Assembly: GCA_029891385.1 (NCBI GenBank)
Contig: CM057225.1
Location: 9,428,560-9,492,559, forward strand
Reading direction: 5' to 3'
Length of the DNA: 64,000 nucleotides
Source: Erythroxylum novogranatense
Taxonomy: Eukaryota > Streptophyta > Magnoliopsida > Malpighiales > Erythroxylaceae
The position numbers and the translations under genes are program-made. Below, in pieces: positions 11,377-24,795 of the stretch. The notes under the pieces are model-generated. The model made no database searches. It was not told the DNA's origin and worked only from the letters and a program-made list of their open reading frames with translations. Position 1 is the stretch's first letter. Every line of letters begins with the position of its first letter.

Positions 11377-13924
11377 TGTTGGACCCCATTTTCGGAGCCC
11401 AACATCAGACACGGAAGCGTGATGCTTGGGCTTAGAGGGAAGACCTAAAAGTTGAAAATCTAGAAAAAAGATCCATCAGAAGAAACTATCCCTTAGAAGC
11501 AAAGGCGGCGTCGCCGTAGCGTATGCTGCCTTGCCGCGGCGAAACCTTTCAGGAAGCCACGACGCGGCGAGTGAAGGAACTCTTGCCGCGGTGAACCCGC
11601 GAAAACAACTTCGCCGCGACTAGAAAACGTTCTCGTCGCGGCGAGCGAAAGCTTGAACCCACAGAATCCAAAACTTAAAATTTTTCACTCATTTTCATCA
11701 AAACAACCCAACCCAAAATAAACAACATCCACTCAAGCAATCTTCTAAATAATTCAATGCAAAAGGTTTGAAACTAAAATCAACCTCAACCATATCTCAT
11801 TGATAACCAAAAGAAGAGTTTTACAAAGCTTTAATGGCATTCCAAGCCATAATACATCATTTGAGTTCAACAACCAAAAATACAAAATACACTTGAACTA
11901 ATAAAACATGAAATGTGACTAAAGCCTTGAATTCCAAACATATAACTTGAAAATACATAAATATGACAAATCGGAGTGATGCCATAACTCTTGACTTACT
12001 TGATCTCTTGCTCATCACCTGAATAGGGGGAGGATAAAGGGGGTGAGCTATAAAGCTCGTGAGTAACATATTTATAATAAAGAAACAAGCAAAACTATTT
12101 TCGAAAAGATAACTCATTATCGTGGTACACTCTTGAAACCATAGAAATTTCACATGTAGGTATCATTATCTCGAAATGCTTGATTTTCAAACAATTCATG
12201 AACAATTTTAAAATCATGCATGTATCAAACGTGTCAATAGATCATAAGCATATAAGCACATCAGAATGGTTTAGGTGAGTCCGGGTTCATGACGCACTAC
12301 ACATTCCCATATAATGGTCTTGTGTAGTCGTAAATTCTTGAGGGAGTCCTTGAGGGAGCTCCATGCCACTAGCGGGCAGGCGGGAGAAGCCTATATGTGA
12401 GTCAACGTACACGTGACAGTTCTTGAGGGACTACCACAAACCCACATAACATACATAGTTCAAAATCTTGTAAACTTGTTGCCAAAATGGCACTTTCTTG
12501 CAAACTTACTCTTCATAACCTAGGTATCCTTGTAAAAATCATTTCTAAAAACATGATTTCATGAGCATGTATTCTTTTAAAGAGAAACGCTTTTCAAAGT
12601 CTTTTCATCAATCAATACCAATCGTGTAGCAAACATATAACAATTTCGCAATGCACTCAAAAAACAAATAAAGCAACATTGATGATGCAATTTAAATAAT
12701 TAAATCTTTCTTGATTTGAACAAAACAATGAGCGACTTATTTACTCTATTATAAACGTATACCTACCTTGAGTTCCTTGCTTATATGCTTGTTTAGGAAT
12801 GTCTTTCCTCTTGTTCCTCTTGATCCTCTTGCCTCACTTGATTTCCTTAACCAATAACCAAAATTCCAATCAATTTGGTGTAGAAATCAGAAAGTTATAC
12901 TTTAACAATTCCAACTATAACTAAAGCTGAAACAAAAATTCTATGCTTAACTTCCATCAAAAATTTGATATTCTTAGAGACTGATTCAGAACTTCATTTC
13001 TTCACAAAACTTGTAGCCCTATGTCTCTAGTTTACAAAGAATAAAAAATCACCTCATTTGGACATCTACAGAAAACGTTATGCCCAAAATACCAAAACAT
13101 ATCGGTGATAAAAAATGGGTCCTCGCCGTGGCGGAAAGAAGCTCGCTGCGGCGAGAAAGCTAGAGCGCCCCGCGGCGAGGGCATGAACGTGCCGCGGCGT
13201 GCGAGTCCAGAATCCTCCCAAAACCTGTTTTTCTCACTTTCTTCAACCATAATCCTCCCATCTTTCAAATATAACACATCTAAACCCTAAATCATCTCTT
13301 ATATTTCATTTCTAAGCTCATTCCAACCCAATATCATCAACAAACACAACATGATCATTAACCCTAAAAAATTAAACCATTTCCCACGCATGCTAAGCTA
13401 TACTTGGGTTTCATCTCTAACTAACCCTAACTATGCTTCATCCAAGAATCAAGAAGGGTTTATGCTTATACTTACTTGTTGATGCTTCAAGATCATCATA
13501 ATCTTCAAGATTTTCCAAAACCCTAGCTTTTCTCTCTTTTTCTTTTCTTCTTCCTCTCTTCCACGACACTCTCTTCTTTCCCTCTTCTTTTATTTTTCTT
13601 CCTATAATTCCTTTCACTTAAACCTTAAATGAATGAGCAAGGACCATTATGCCCCTCCATGCAATGCCTTAGCCTCCCAAACTTAAGTGATCTTCCATGT
13701 TTGCCCTTATATATTTTTACTTCTTCATTTTCACCTACACCATACTAAACTCTAATTTAATCTTAATTCTCCACTTAATACTTCAAATTCCATCAACCTA
13801 AGCAATAATTCCCCCAATCATTGACATGCTAATTAAACTTTAAACAAAAATAATTTATCTTGAAAAACCACATAATCAAATCAATTCATACTTAATAAAA
13901 TCAATATAAATTTGGGGCCCAACA
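11377..13924 (-). repeat. 3' LTR of G1
   Basis: A 2.55 kb copy, TGTTGGACC...GGGGCCCAACA, which pairs with 18841-20899 plus 32953-33404. It contains two GC-rich blocks (11499-11655 and 13120-13205) in otherwise AT-rich DNA, described in the findings. No real gene. Confidence 0.92.
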
Positions 13925-16900
13925 TTTCTCCTCCTCTTAAAAGAATTTCGTCCTCGAAATTATTACCTGAATCATCGAAGAGATGCGGATACTTCTTTTT
14001 CATGGCTTCCAATGGCTCCAATGTGGCCTCTTCCACCGAATGGTTTCTCCACAGGACTTTGACTAGCTGCACCGTTTTGTTCCTGAGGATCTTTTCTTTG
14101 ATGTCCAAAATCTCCACTGGAATCTGCTCATAACTCAAATCATCTCTCAACTGAATCTTAGTGGTTTGAATGATATGAGAAGGATCCGATCTATACCTCC
14201 TCAGTATGGAGACATAGAAGACATCATAGATCTGAGACAATTACGGGGGTAACGCTAACCTGTAGGTTAGTGGTCCAATACTCTCAAGAATTTCATAGGG
14301 ACCCACATATCTCGGACTCAACTTTCCCTTCTTGCCAAACCTCATTACTCCTTTCCAAGGAGACGTCTTAAGAAACACTTTCTCATCGACTTCATACTCC
14401 ATCTCTTTTCGGTGTGCATCAGTGTAGCTCTTCATCCTATCCTGAGCTGCCTTAAGCCGTTGCTTAACCAGATTGACTTTATCAACTGTCATCTAAATCA
14501 ATTCTGGTCCTGTCAGTTTCCTCTCTCCTTCTTCATCCCAGCATATCGGAGTTTTACACCTCCTTCCATACAGTGCTTCGTAAGGAGCCATCTGAATGCT
14601 CGAATGGTACAAATTATTATAAACAAATTCGACCAATGGAAAAGCTCGTCCCAAGCTCCTTTGAAATCCATCACACATGCCCTGAACATTCCCTCAAGTG
14701 TCCAAATGGTCCTCTCAGATTGACCATCCATTTGAGGGTGAAAAGTTGTGCTAAAATTTAACTTAGTGCCTAAAGCTTCCTGCAAGCTTCCCCAGAATCT
14801 TGAAGTAAACCGAGGGTCTCTATCGGAAACTATGGAATCTGCAATCCCATGCAATCTCACTATCTCATCGATGTACTTCTTTGCTAGCACATGCAAAGAA
14901 TCAGTATGTTTAATTGCCAAAAAATGGGCTGACCTCGTCAACCGATCCACAATAACCCATATGGCATCATGCTTCCTACTGGTCTTGGGCAAACCCATCA
15001 GAAAATCCATAGTTATCCTTTGCCACTTCCACTCAGAAATGGACAATGACCTTAACTTGCCTGAAGGTGCCTGGTGTTCAACCTTGACTTTTTGAAACAC
15101 TAGACACTTACTTACATACTCTACTACATCCCTCTTCATGCCCTTCCACCAGAAATGCTCTCTCAAATCCCTGTACATCTTGGTGCTACCTGGGTGCATG
15201 GCAGAAGACGTATTGTGTACCTCATCCAAAATCTCATCCTTCACCTCCTTGACATCTGGAATACAAATTCTGTTTCTGACTGTCATGAGTCCATCATCCA
15301 TCACTACTACTTCAGACTTCTTGCCATTCTGAATTTCTTCTCGAAGCTTGCTTAATTCTGCATCTTGTGCCTGTAACTCCCTAACCTTCTCCCGGAGTAT
15401 TGGCCTCACTATGAAGTTAGTTAGAAGGCAATTTGGTTCCTCCTGTTTCAAGCTTATCGTAAGCTTGGCTATCTCTTCCAATAAAGGTAGATAAACTGTT
15501 CGAACATGGGTAATGGAAGACTTCCTACTCAAGGCATCTGCTACGACATTTGCCTTCCCTAGATGGTACTCAATCAGTAAGTCATAATCCTTAAGCAACT
15601 CAATCCACCTTCTTTGTCTCAAATTCAGTTCTTTCTGGCTTAGTAAGTATTTGAGACTATTATGATCAGTAAAGATCCTCGTCTGAACCCCATATAGATA
15701 ATGCCTCCAAATTTTCAAGGCAAAGATCACTGCTGCAAATTCCAAATCATGGGTCGGATAATTCAACTCATAAGGCTTCAGTTGCCGTGAAGCATAAGCT
15801 ATCACCCTGTCTCCCTGCATCAATACACAACCCAGACCTTTCCTCGAAGCATCACTATACACTGTATACCCTTCATCTACAATAGGCAGAATCAAAACCG
15901 GAGCACTTGTTAATATGTGCTTGAGCTCCTCAAAGCTCTTCTGGCATTTATCACTCCAGATAAACTTTGGATTCTTCCTCAATAACTTAGTCATCGGAGC
16001 AGCTATCATGGAAAATCCTTCCACAAACCTCCTGTAATAACCTGCCAGACCTAGAAAACTCCTTACCTCTGTCACTGTCTTGGGTGCATGCCAATTCACC
16101 ACTGCTTCAACTTTCCTCGGATCAACATGTACACCATCTTTCGAAATCACATGTCCAAGGAATGTTACCTCATGAAGCCAAAACTCAAACTTGCTGAACT
16201 TAGCATAAAGCTCCTTCTCCCTCAATGTCTGCAATACAATCCTGAGATGCTTCTCATGTTCTTCTTCACTCTTGGAATACACCAGAATGTCATCTATAAA
16301 CACTATAACAAACTGATCTAGATACTTCTTGAAGACCTTATTCATAAGATCCATAAAAGCAGCTGGAGCATAGGTCAATCCAAATGGCATGACTAAAAAC
16401 TCATAATGTCCATACCGAGTCCTGAAGGCTGTCTTGCTTACATCAGACTCCTTGATTTTGAGCTGATGATAGCCTGACCTGAGATCAATTTTGGAGAAGA
16501 CCCTTGCTCCCTGCAGCTGGTCAAACAGATCATCTATTCGAGGCAGAGGATACTTGTTCTTAATTGTCACCTTGTTGAGTCTCCGATAGTCAATACACAT
16601 CCGCCATGTTCCATCTTTTTTCTTAACAAACAGAACCGACGCTCCCCAAGGTGATGAACTCGGTTTAACATACCCATTCTCTAACAGTTCCTTCAACTGT
16701 TCCTTAAGTTCCCTCAACTCAGCTGGAGCCATCCTATAAGGCGGTACTGAAATAGGTGCGGTTCTGAGAATCAAGTCGATGGCAAACTCGATTTCCCTCA
16801 CCGGTGGCAAATCTGGTAATTCCTCTGGGTACACATCTGGAAACTCCCTCACAATCAGAAAATCCTCTAATTTTCCTTTATTCACATCAATATCCACAAC

Positions 16901-18649
16901 ATGTTCCAAGAAGGCTTCAAACCCCTTGCCTATCATTCTGTCAGCTAGCATAGCCAAAATAATTTTTGGTGATGGTGTTTTCCTGTCCCCTCTGAAAATC
17001 ACCTTCTCACTGTTGCCCAAATCAAATTTCACCTCTTTCAGGCCACAATCCAGCTTTGCCAGATATTTCTCCATAACATCCATTCCCAATATAACATCTA
17101 ACCCTTTTAGGTCTAGAGGTAGTAAGTCCACTACCAATCTAGCACCATCAATGAAGAGTTTATAACCCTTATATACTTGACTGATCACCACATTCCTCCC
17201 TAGAGGAATACTAACAAGTAAAGGATTATCCAAAGGCACTGAATTCACACTATGTAATGTTATGCTTACAGAAACAAAAGAATGCGTGGAACCAGAATCA
17301 ATTAAAACATATACTGCTGAATCAAATAACTGAGCCATACCCGTGACAACCTCAGGTGTAGCTGCAGCTTCCTCCCTAATCATGGAAAACACCCTTGCCT
17401 GTGCCTGACCCCTTGGCCTTCCTGGAGGAATAGCCTTCCTTGCAGTTCCAGAGCTACCTACCTCAGTAACTGGCCTGGTTCCCACTTTTTCTGCTTGCCT
17501 CGGGGCTTGAAACTGTGACCCCTCTTGTCTCGGTACTTGTGGACAATCCCTGATCATATGTCCCTTCTCTCCGCATCGAAAACAGGCTCCAAGTAACTTG
17601 AAGCACTCTCCTTCGTGAAGTTTCCCACAATGCTCACATTGGGGGTTTGTGAACCTCTCCTTCCACGCTCTTCCAAGTGCCTCCCACATTAGAGGCTTGC
17701 CACGACATGACCTTTTACCGCTTGTTCTGGTTGAGCCACTGCTACCCACTTCACTCTGTGTGTGATAACTCCTTGTACTCCTCTCAAGCATTGGAGCACT
17801 CATTCCTCTCTTAGAAGACTGCTCCCTGTTCTTCCTCTCCCTGCTTACTTCATTTCTTATATTCTCCAGTATTTCAGCCTGGAGTGCAGCATCCACCAAT
17901 TATTGGTAGTCACAGAAGTTGTGGATCAAGACTTTCTCCTTGATCCCTAAATGAAGACCTCCCTCAAACTTACGGCATTTATCTTCCTGAGTCGCCACAA
18001 TGTTGGCTGCATAATGGGAAAGCTGTGTGAACTTCAACTCATACTCGCTCACACTCATGTCCCTTTGTGTGAGGTTCAGAAACTCCCTACCCTTCTCTTG
18101 TACATAAACCCTGGAGAGGTACTTCTTCCTGAACACTTCCATAAAATCTCTCCATATCAATACCGGTGGCATGACCTGACTGTGAGACACTGATTACCAC
18201 CAATGCAGTGTGTCTCCCTGTAACAAACTAACTGCATAGTCTAACTTCTCCTCATCTGAGTACTTCATCTGAAACAGAACCCTCTCAATCCTTTTCAACC
18301 AGGCTTCAGCCTCTTCCGGATTCATCGTTCCATTGAAATCCACAGCCCCAAACTTACGGAGCTTATCATACTGTCCACTCCTGAGTACTAGAGCTTGCAT
18401 CAGAACCCGAGACCTTTGACCCATGGCATACGTGAAAGCTTGAGCAAAGGCTTGAAAGAAACTCAGATCCATGGGATTTGTTTGAGGCATAAGAGGAGGC
18501 GGTGGAGACACTTCTTATTGCAAACTAGGTGCCTCATAATTCGGAGTAGAATGTGTCCCAGCATCTTGTGGGACATGGGATTCATTCGTGCTCCCTTGGA
18601 GAGAATGAGATCGAGTCATAGCTCCTTGAGTTCTCTTTCGAGGTGGCAT
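13881..18649 (-). pseudogene. G1 gag-pol polyprotein pseudogene
   Basis: Likely start ATG at 18649-18647 (MPPRKRTQGAMTRS). One frame runs to about 14640 with stops near 18515, at 18191-18193 and at 17900-17902. A frameshift follows, then one frame continues to 13881 with stops at 14493 and 14241. Domains in order: retrotransposon gag (18460-17930), zinc knuckle [14 protein letters not shown] (17600-17550), protease [12 protein letters not shown] (about 17300), RT with [10 protein letters not shown] and FIDDILVYS (16500-16270), RNase [16 protein letters not shown] and [11 protein letters not shown] (15880-15640), integrase zinc region and core with [14 protein letters not shown] (15200-14790), and a C-terminal chromodomain-like block VKVLWRNHSVEEATLE (about 14070-14020). 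The 1,128-codon open part shows modest decay. The 3' end overlaps the LTR. Confidence 0.92.
13925..13940 (-). other. Polypurine tract of G1
   Basis: The minus strand reads TTAAGAGGAGGAGAAA directly before the LTR start TGTTGGG. Confidence 0.85.
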
Positions 18650-18820
18650 TTTCACTCCTTCAATATAAAACCATTGAAAATCTTCAGTTCAAGCAAAACC
18701 ATTTTCAAAGTATACAAAATAGTTTAAATTATATAAAACAATTCAAATCGTGTAAAACAATTCAAAACAATGCAAGTTGTTCATTTTAAACAATGCAATG
18801 CAAACCTGGACCTAAACCTA

Positions 18821-18835
18821 GTTGCTCTGATACTA
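18821..18835 (-). other. Primer binding site of G1
   Basis: The minus strand reads TAGTATCAGAGCAAC next to the 5' LTR; one change from TGGTATCAGAGC of initiator tRNA-Met sites. Confidence 0.8.
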
Positions 18836-18840
18836 CAACA

Positions 18841-20899
18841 TGTTGGACCCCGTTTTCGGAGCCCAACATCGGATATGGAAGCGTGATGCTTGGGCTTGGA
18901 GAGAAGACCTAAAAGTTGAAAATCTAGAAAAAAGATCCCTCGAAAGAAACTATCCCTCGGAAGCAAAGGCGGCGTATGTTGTCTCGCCGCGGCGAAACCT
19001 TTCAGGAAGCCACGCATGGCGAAACAAGCGAGCCTTTCATTGTGGCGGCGAAGGAACTCATTCATGCGAACCCACGAAAACAACTTCGCGCGCGACGAGC
19101 AAATGGTCTCGTCACGACGAAAGCTTGAACCCACAAAAACCAAAACTTAAAAATTTTCACTCATTTTCATCAAAACAACCCAACCCAAAATAAACAATAT
19201 CCACTCAAGCAATCTTCTAAATAATTCAATGCAAAAGGTTTGAAACTAAAATCAACCTCAACCATATCTCATTGATAACCAAAAGAAGATTTTTACAAAG
19301 TTTTAATGGCATTCCAAGCCATAATACATCATTTGAGTTCAAGAACCAAAAATACAAAATACACTTGAACTAATAAAACATGAAATGTGACTAAAGCCTT
19401 GAATTCAAAACATATAACTTGAAATTACATAAATATGACAAATCGGAGTGATGCCATAACTCTTGACTTACTCGATCTCTTGCTCATCACCTGAATAGGG
19501 GGAGGATAAAGGGGGTGAGCTATAAAGCTCGTGGGTAACATATTTAAAATAAAGAAACAAGCAAAACTATTTTCGAAAAGATAACTCATTTCCGTGGTAC
19601 ACTCTTAAAACCATAGAAATTTCACATGTAGGTATCATTATCTCGAAATGCTTGATTTTCAAACAATTCATGAGCAATTTTAAAATCAAGGATGTATCAA
19701 ACGTGTCAATAGATCATAAGCATATAAGCACATCAGAATGGTTTGGGTGAGTCCGGGTTCAAGACGCACTACACATTCCCATATAATGGTCCCGTGTAGC
19801 CGTAAATTTTTGAGGGAGTCCTTGAGGGAGCTCCATGCCACTAGCGGGCAGGCGAGAGAAGCCTATACATGAGTCAACATGTACGTGACGATTCTTGAGG
19901 GACTACCACAAACCCACATAACATACATAGTTCAAAATCTTGTAAACTTGTTGCCAAAATGACACTTTCTTGCAAACTTGCTTTTCATAACCTAGGTATC
20001 CTTGTAAAAATCATTTCTGAAAACATGATTTCATGAGCATGTATTCTTTTAAAGAGAAATGCTTTTCAAATTCTTTTCATCAATCAATACCAATCATGTA
20101 GCAAACATATAACAATTTCACAATGCACTCAAAAAACAAATAAAGCAACATTGATGATGCAATTTAAATCATTAAATCTTTCTTGATTTGAACAAAACAA
20201 TGAGCAGCTTATTTACTCTATTATAAACGTGTACCCACCTTGAGTTCCTTGCTTGTATGCTTCTTTAGGAATGTCTTTCATTTTTTTCCTCTTGATCCTC
20301 TTGCCTCACTTGATTTCCTTAACTAATAACCAAAATTCCAATCAATTTGGTGTAGAAATCGAAAAGTCATACTTTAACAATTCCAACTACAACTAAAGCT
20401 GAAACAAAAATTCTATGCTTAACTTCCATCCAAAATTTTATATTCTTATAAACTGATTCAGAACTTTATTTCTTCACAAAACTTGTATCCCTATGTCTCT
20501 AGTTTACAACGAATCAAAATTTACCTCATTTGGACATCTACAACAAAAGTTATGACCAAAATATCAAAACATATCGGTGCTGAAAAATGGGTCCTCGCCA
20601 CGGCAAGAAAGCTGGAGCACGCCACGGCGTGCGAGTCCAGATTCCTCCCGAAACCTGTTTTTCCCACTTTCTTCAACCATAATCCTCCCATCTTTCAAAT
20701 ATAACACAGCTAAACCCTAAATCATCTCTTATACTTCATTTCTAAGCTCATTCCAACCTAATATCATCAACAAACACAACATGATCATCAACCCTAAAAG
20801 ATTAAACCATTTCCTACGCATGCTAAGCTATACTTGGGTTTCATCTCTAACTAACCCTAACTATGCTTCATCCAAGAATCAAGAAGGGTTTATGCTTAT
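18841..20899 (-). repeat. 5' LTR of G1, first part (to the G2 insertion)
   Basis: Matches 11377 onward in the 3' LTR. It is broken at 20899, where G2 starts; bases 20895-20899 (CTTAT) are the left G2 target duplication. Its GC-rich blocks (18965-19135 and 20590-20635) are shortened and rearranged relative to the 3' LTR. Confidence 0.92.
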
Positions 20900-23800
20900 T
20901 GTAGCGCCCCCTTAAGATAGAGTACCCACCGGAACGTCCGTAGGTCATTCCGGTACATATCCTACGATAAGAGACCACTATTGACAACTACCACTAAACT
21001 CCTCATGGCATCACGATCATAAAGCAGTACGAAGAAATTGACAATTTTTTTTAAAAACCAAATTGAATTTCATTTCATTCACTCAAAATTCAGAAATTTA
21101 CAAACTGTCAGTATTTTCAGTCTGCACATGTTCCAAAACACCGTACACTACGTACCATACAGTAATGTACAAAGAACAGATCTAACTATAAGTCTCCAAA
21201 AGAAAGCCCAGCTGACCGACCTTTGAGTCATCGCCTCTCTCGCCAATCCACAGTACACGGCTCTACAGTCCTGAGGGAGTTATCTGTCTACACTTAAGCC
21301 TGAAAAATAGATTGCAATTTTGGATGAGTTTGCGAACTCAATGAGAAACCATCATCGATGGTTCTCCCAATTCATGCATCACATAAGCATGATACAGTAT
21401 GCATCCAGTAATCATACAATTACAATGCTAATACAATCACAGAATAGGCATACAACACGATCACGGTAAATGTAACACGATTATACCATATTATTAGATA
21501 GATACAATCGGTACCATGTCAATTATTCATCCCAAGATGCAATGCACGTGTGACTCTTTTCCGATTTATTACAGTATTGTGACCGAGTGCTTTAGCAGTG
21601 TTCAGTAGTCAGTAGACGCGTCTAGGGAGAATTATCTCCCTTCGAGCACTAAGCTCGCAGTATCAGTAACGACTCGGTTCATATTTATTCTTTATCAGTT
21701 TATGCATCTGTGCATGAGTGCACATGTTTAATTGAACAGTTATATAACAGTCTAGAATTCCCAATGAGTAGTAATTTACAGTCAATATCATGTAATCCAA
21801 GTAATCCCCGTAGGGCAAATAAGTCACAGTAAACACGTAGATTGAGGTAACCATATAGGTTACTCACCTATTATTTCCGAGCTAATGCCGAGAAGTTTCT
21901 GTCCCGTCGGTCGAACGACGCTCCACTTGGGCCTCTATAAGAATCAGAGAAAGAACGAGTCACTAAATATGCAATTTGTGCACATGTAGGTAAAATATGC
22001 ATGTTCATGAATTTCTGGCCCTAATCTCATTTTTTTCCATCATAAAAATCCGTCTGAAAAAATTAGAAACCTATTGGCGCTAACGGTGCGCAATTCGGAC
22101 CTCTATAGGTCCCCAATTAAACAAAACAGTTATTAAACAGACCTTTACCCGGACCCATGTCAATTTCTCGACCAAAAATCCCAAATCTCTCAGAAAATGA
22201 AATTAAATATTCACTGAATCCGATGCCTCAAGAATCAGGTCAATCGGACGACGGACGGAAATGTTATTCACGAAAGAAACCAAAATTTAACAATTAATAG
22301 CCCTTATTTCCTTCTCTTTTTCCTGTTTTACAACTGAAATTCAACCTATCATATCTCTTTCTACACATTTCAAAAAAATGCAAACTATACCTTGTTGGAA
22401 AGATAATGAAACCCTCTACACGTTTCATGAAGACCCCAACAAGCAATTTTACCCATAAGGGTGTCAAAAGTTCAGTCAAAGACACTTCCTACTCAAAACC
22501 TATCAAAACAGTGCAGTACATTGCAAATTCATTAACCTTTTGATTCTTCAGTCAACAATTACACAATAAATAAGGCAGTAAGATCACAATGTTATCTACA
22601 ACTTTCATGAACAACACAAAATCCGATTCACTTGCTAAATATGTCAAACAATTCACCAAAGCATCAGCCCTCAGAATTTTCCCAATCTGAACAGCACATT
22701 TCACAACAGTATATCTCTTAGCAAAAATGTCACCAAATTCACTACCTTATATCCCTGAAAAGATAAGATCTCAAACTTCAATTTTTATGAAGAACTCAAC
22801 ATCCAATTCGATCTCTAACAATTTTAAAACTGTTATGCAAGTATCTGCCATGATCAGCAATTCACAACCTAATGCAAGTTCAGTTTTTTGTAAATTTATT
22901 TCTCTCAAATCTGACAACCAAAAATTACATGTAATATATCATTTTCAAGATCAATGTGTCATTTATAACTCTTCAGTAGATCCCTAGAACCAATTCAAGT
23001 CACAAAAATTACTAAAATTCCTCCAAATCAGAATGTACAGCAAATCCACCAATCCAGCTAGGTTTCATTCAATGCATGAAAACAGTCAATAGTCATCAGT
23101 CCATAACTCCTACTATACATATCGAAAAATTGCAAAATCAGTGGCATTGGAAAGATAACTTAATAGGCTTCAACTTTCATTTAGTCCCTTTGTTCTAATT
23201 CCTTCTCAATTAATTTAGAAAAATTAGCAAAACTCTAGGTTATGGTTTCGGGTACTATTCATTCCAGTCAATAGCAGTAACTTTCCAAGCCATATTGCAA
23301 CCTCTTAAAGCTAAAATTGGACAACACCTATTTCACACAAAAATATAACCAACATCCCAAAGTTTAATTGGGTACAAACCTCACCTCATTTGCTCACCTA
23401 CACAATTAGTTATGATCAAAACATTGCAATAGGGTCAAAATGCACTTTCCAGCTTTCAACTTCAACCTAACTCCTATCACTTCTAATATCAATAACACAT
23501 CACCAAGCATCATTTACACCTCTAATTCAACCACAAAATCATCACAACATTTACTTGTATAATTAACAAACTTTGGCAGCAACCACACAATTATTTGCCA
23601 TTCATCTAGCCTTTCTAAACTCAATCTAAAACCAAGCCAAAATCAATAAAAACCATATTCATTCACTCATCCATACACAAGCATACATTTAAACCCATTC
23701 AACCCTACCCTTATCATCATGAAATAAATGCACAAGTACTTCCCATGAATGCTTCTAACTACCAAATGAATAAAAACAAACACAATTCTTACCTTAATCA

Positions 23801-24620
23801 AGTTATAAGCTCTCAAATCTCCAAGTCACTCACACTTCTCAACCTCTCCCAAAACCTACGGCTATCACACCAAACATGCATATCATCATCTTCTCAAGGA
23901 TTTAGCTTGGTCCTAGGTGTGCAAGGAAGAAGCAAGCAAGGAACCAAGGCAAACCTTCTTGTATGGAAAGAGAAGAAGAGAATTCGAAGGAGGAGAAGAA
24001 CCACACCAAAGAAGAAAAGCAATGTTTCGGATGAGTGACAATTCTAGGCTTTCAAAGTCCCTTTGTTTATACAAGACAAGAAGAAAGTCGATGGTGATGA
24101 ATAAAAAAAGACAAAAGCAATAAATACTAAAAGCCACTTGGCTTTAAATGGAATAAAATACAATTTATCAACTAATCCTAATTAATTAAGCACCAATCCC
24201 AATTAATCTCTAATCATGGTTCTAAAACAATTCCCTAACATTATTTATCCAATAATCTCATGCCATTAGGCAGTCCTTTTTAGTACAGAGAAAGTCACTC
24301 AGTCAGTCAGTTGAAATTTTTCCGGTCCGGACAAGAACCCCGAAAAATTCCAGAAAAATTCCCGAAAATCTCTTAAAATAGAAAACAATTTATGGCGCAC
24401 TCAGAATAATTTTCCAAACCCAAAAATCACGCTAATCCCAATTAAATTGTTTTAGGCACGAAAATCGGGAATGTCATGTATGCATGTACAGTAAATTCCT
24501 GTGCACAATTGTGACTATGTAGCAATCCTATTATGCATGAACAGTCCCATGAAATTCCAATCTAGCACATCCTATGCCAATTTACTATTCTACCCTTCCA
24601 ATTGAGGGTGGGATGTTAGA
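20900..24620 (-). repeat. 3' LTR of G2
   Basis: A 3.72 kb LTR, nearly identical along its length to 29234-32947. It ends TGTTAGA where the partner has TGTTACA. Short frames inside it (23745-24038, 23917-24123) recur in the partner LTR only because the LTRs are copies. Confidence 0.93.
21570..21680 (-). other. Hairpin cluster in the G2 3' LTR
   Basis: Short inverted repeats sit side by side: GGGAGA-ATTA-TCTCCC (21625-21640) and CGAGC-ACTAA-GCTCG (21643-21657), with ACGCGT just before. This is the position that holds the five-hairpin row in G3, because both are bounded by the same CGGTCACAAT sequence on the coding strand. Confidence 0.6.
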
Positions 24621-24634
24621 ATTCTCCCCTCCTA
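24621..24634 (-). other. Polypurine tract of G2
   Basis: The minus strand reads TTAGGAGGGGAGAA directly before the LTR start, the expected plus-strand primer. Confidence 0.8.
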
Positions 24635-24795
24635 ATAAAAATTTCGTCTACGAAATTCTTACCTGATTGAGCAAACAGGTGAGGATACTGTCTCCTCATA
24701 TGTTCCTCGGTCTCCCAGGTAGCCTCCTCAGTCGAATGGTTCCTCCAGAGAACTTTCACCAGTGGAATACTCTTGTTCCTCAATTGCTTCACCTG

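Noticed and set aside
18840..19193. Overlapping ORFs of about 120 codons in the G1 LTR
   Set aside because: They cover the GC-rich array, where stop codons are rare by composition; not kept in the other LTR.
23745..24123. Conserved 97- and 68-codon frames repeated at 32072-32450
   Set aside because: The frames recur only because 20900-24620 and 29234-32947 are LTR copies; no motif or codon bias supports a protein.
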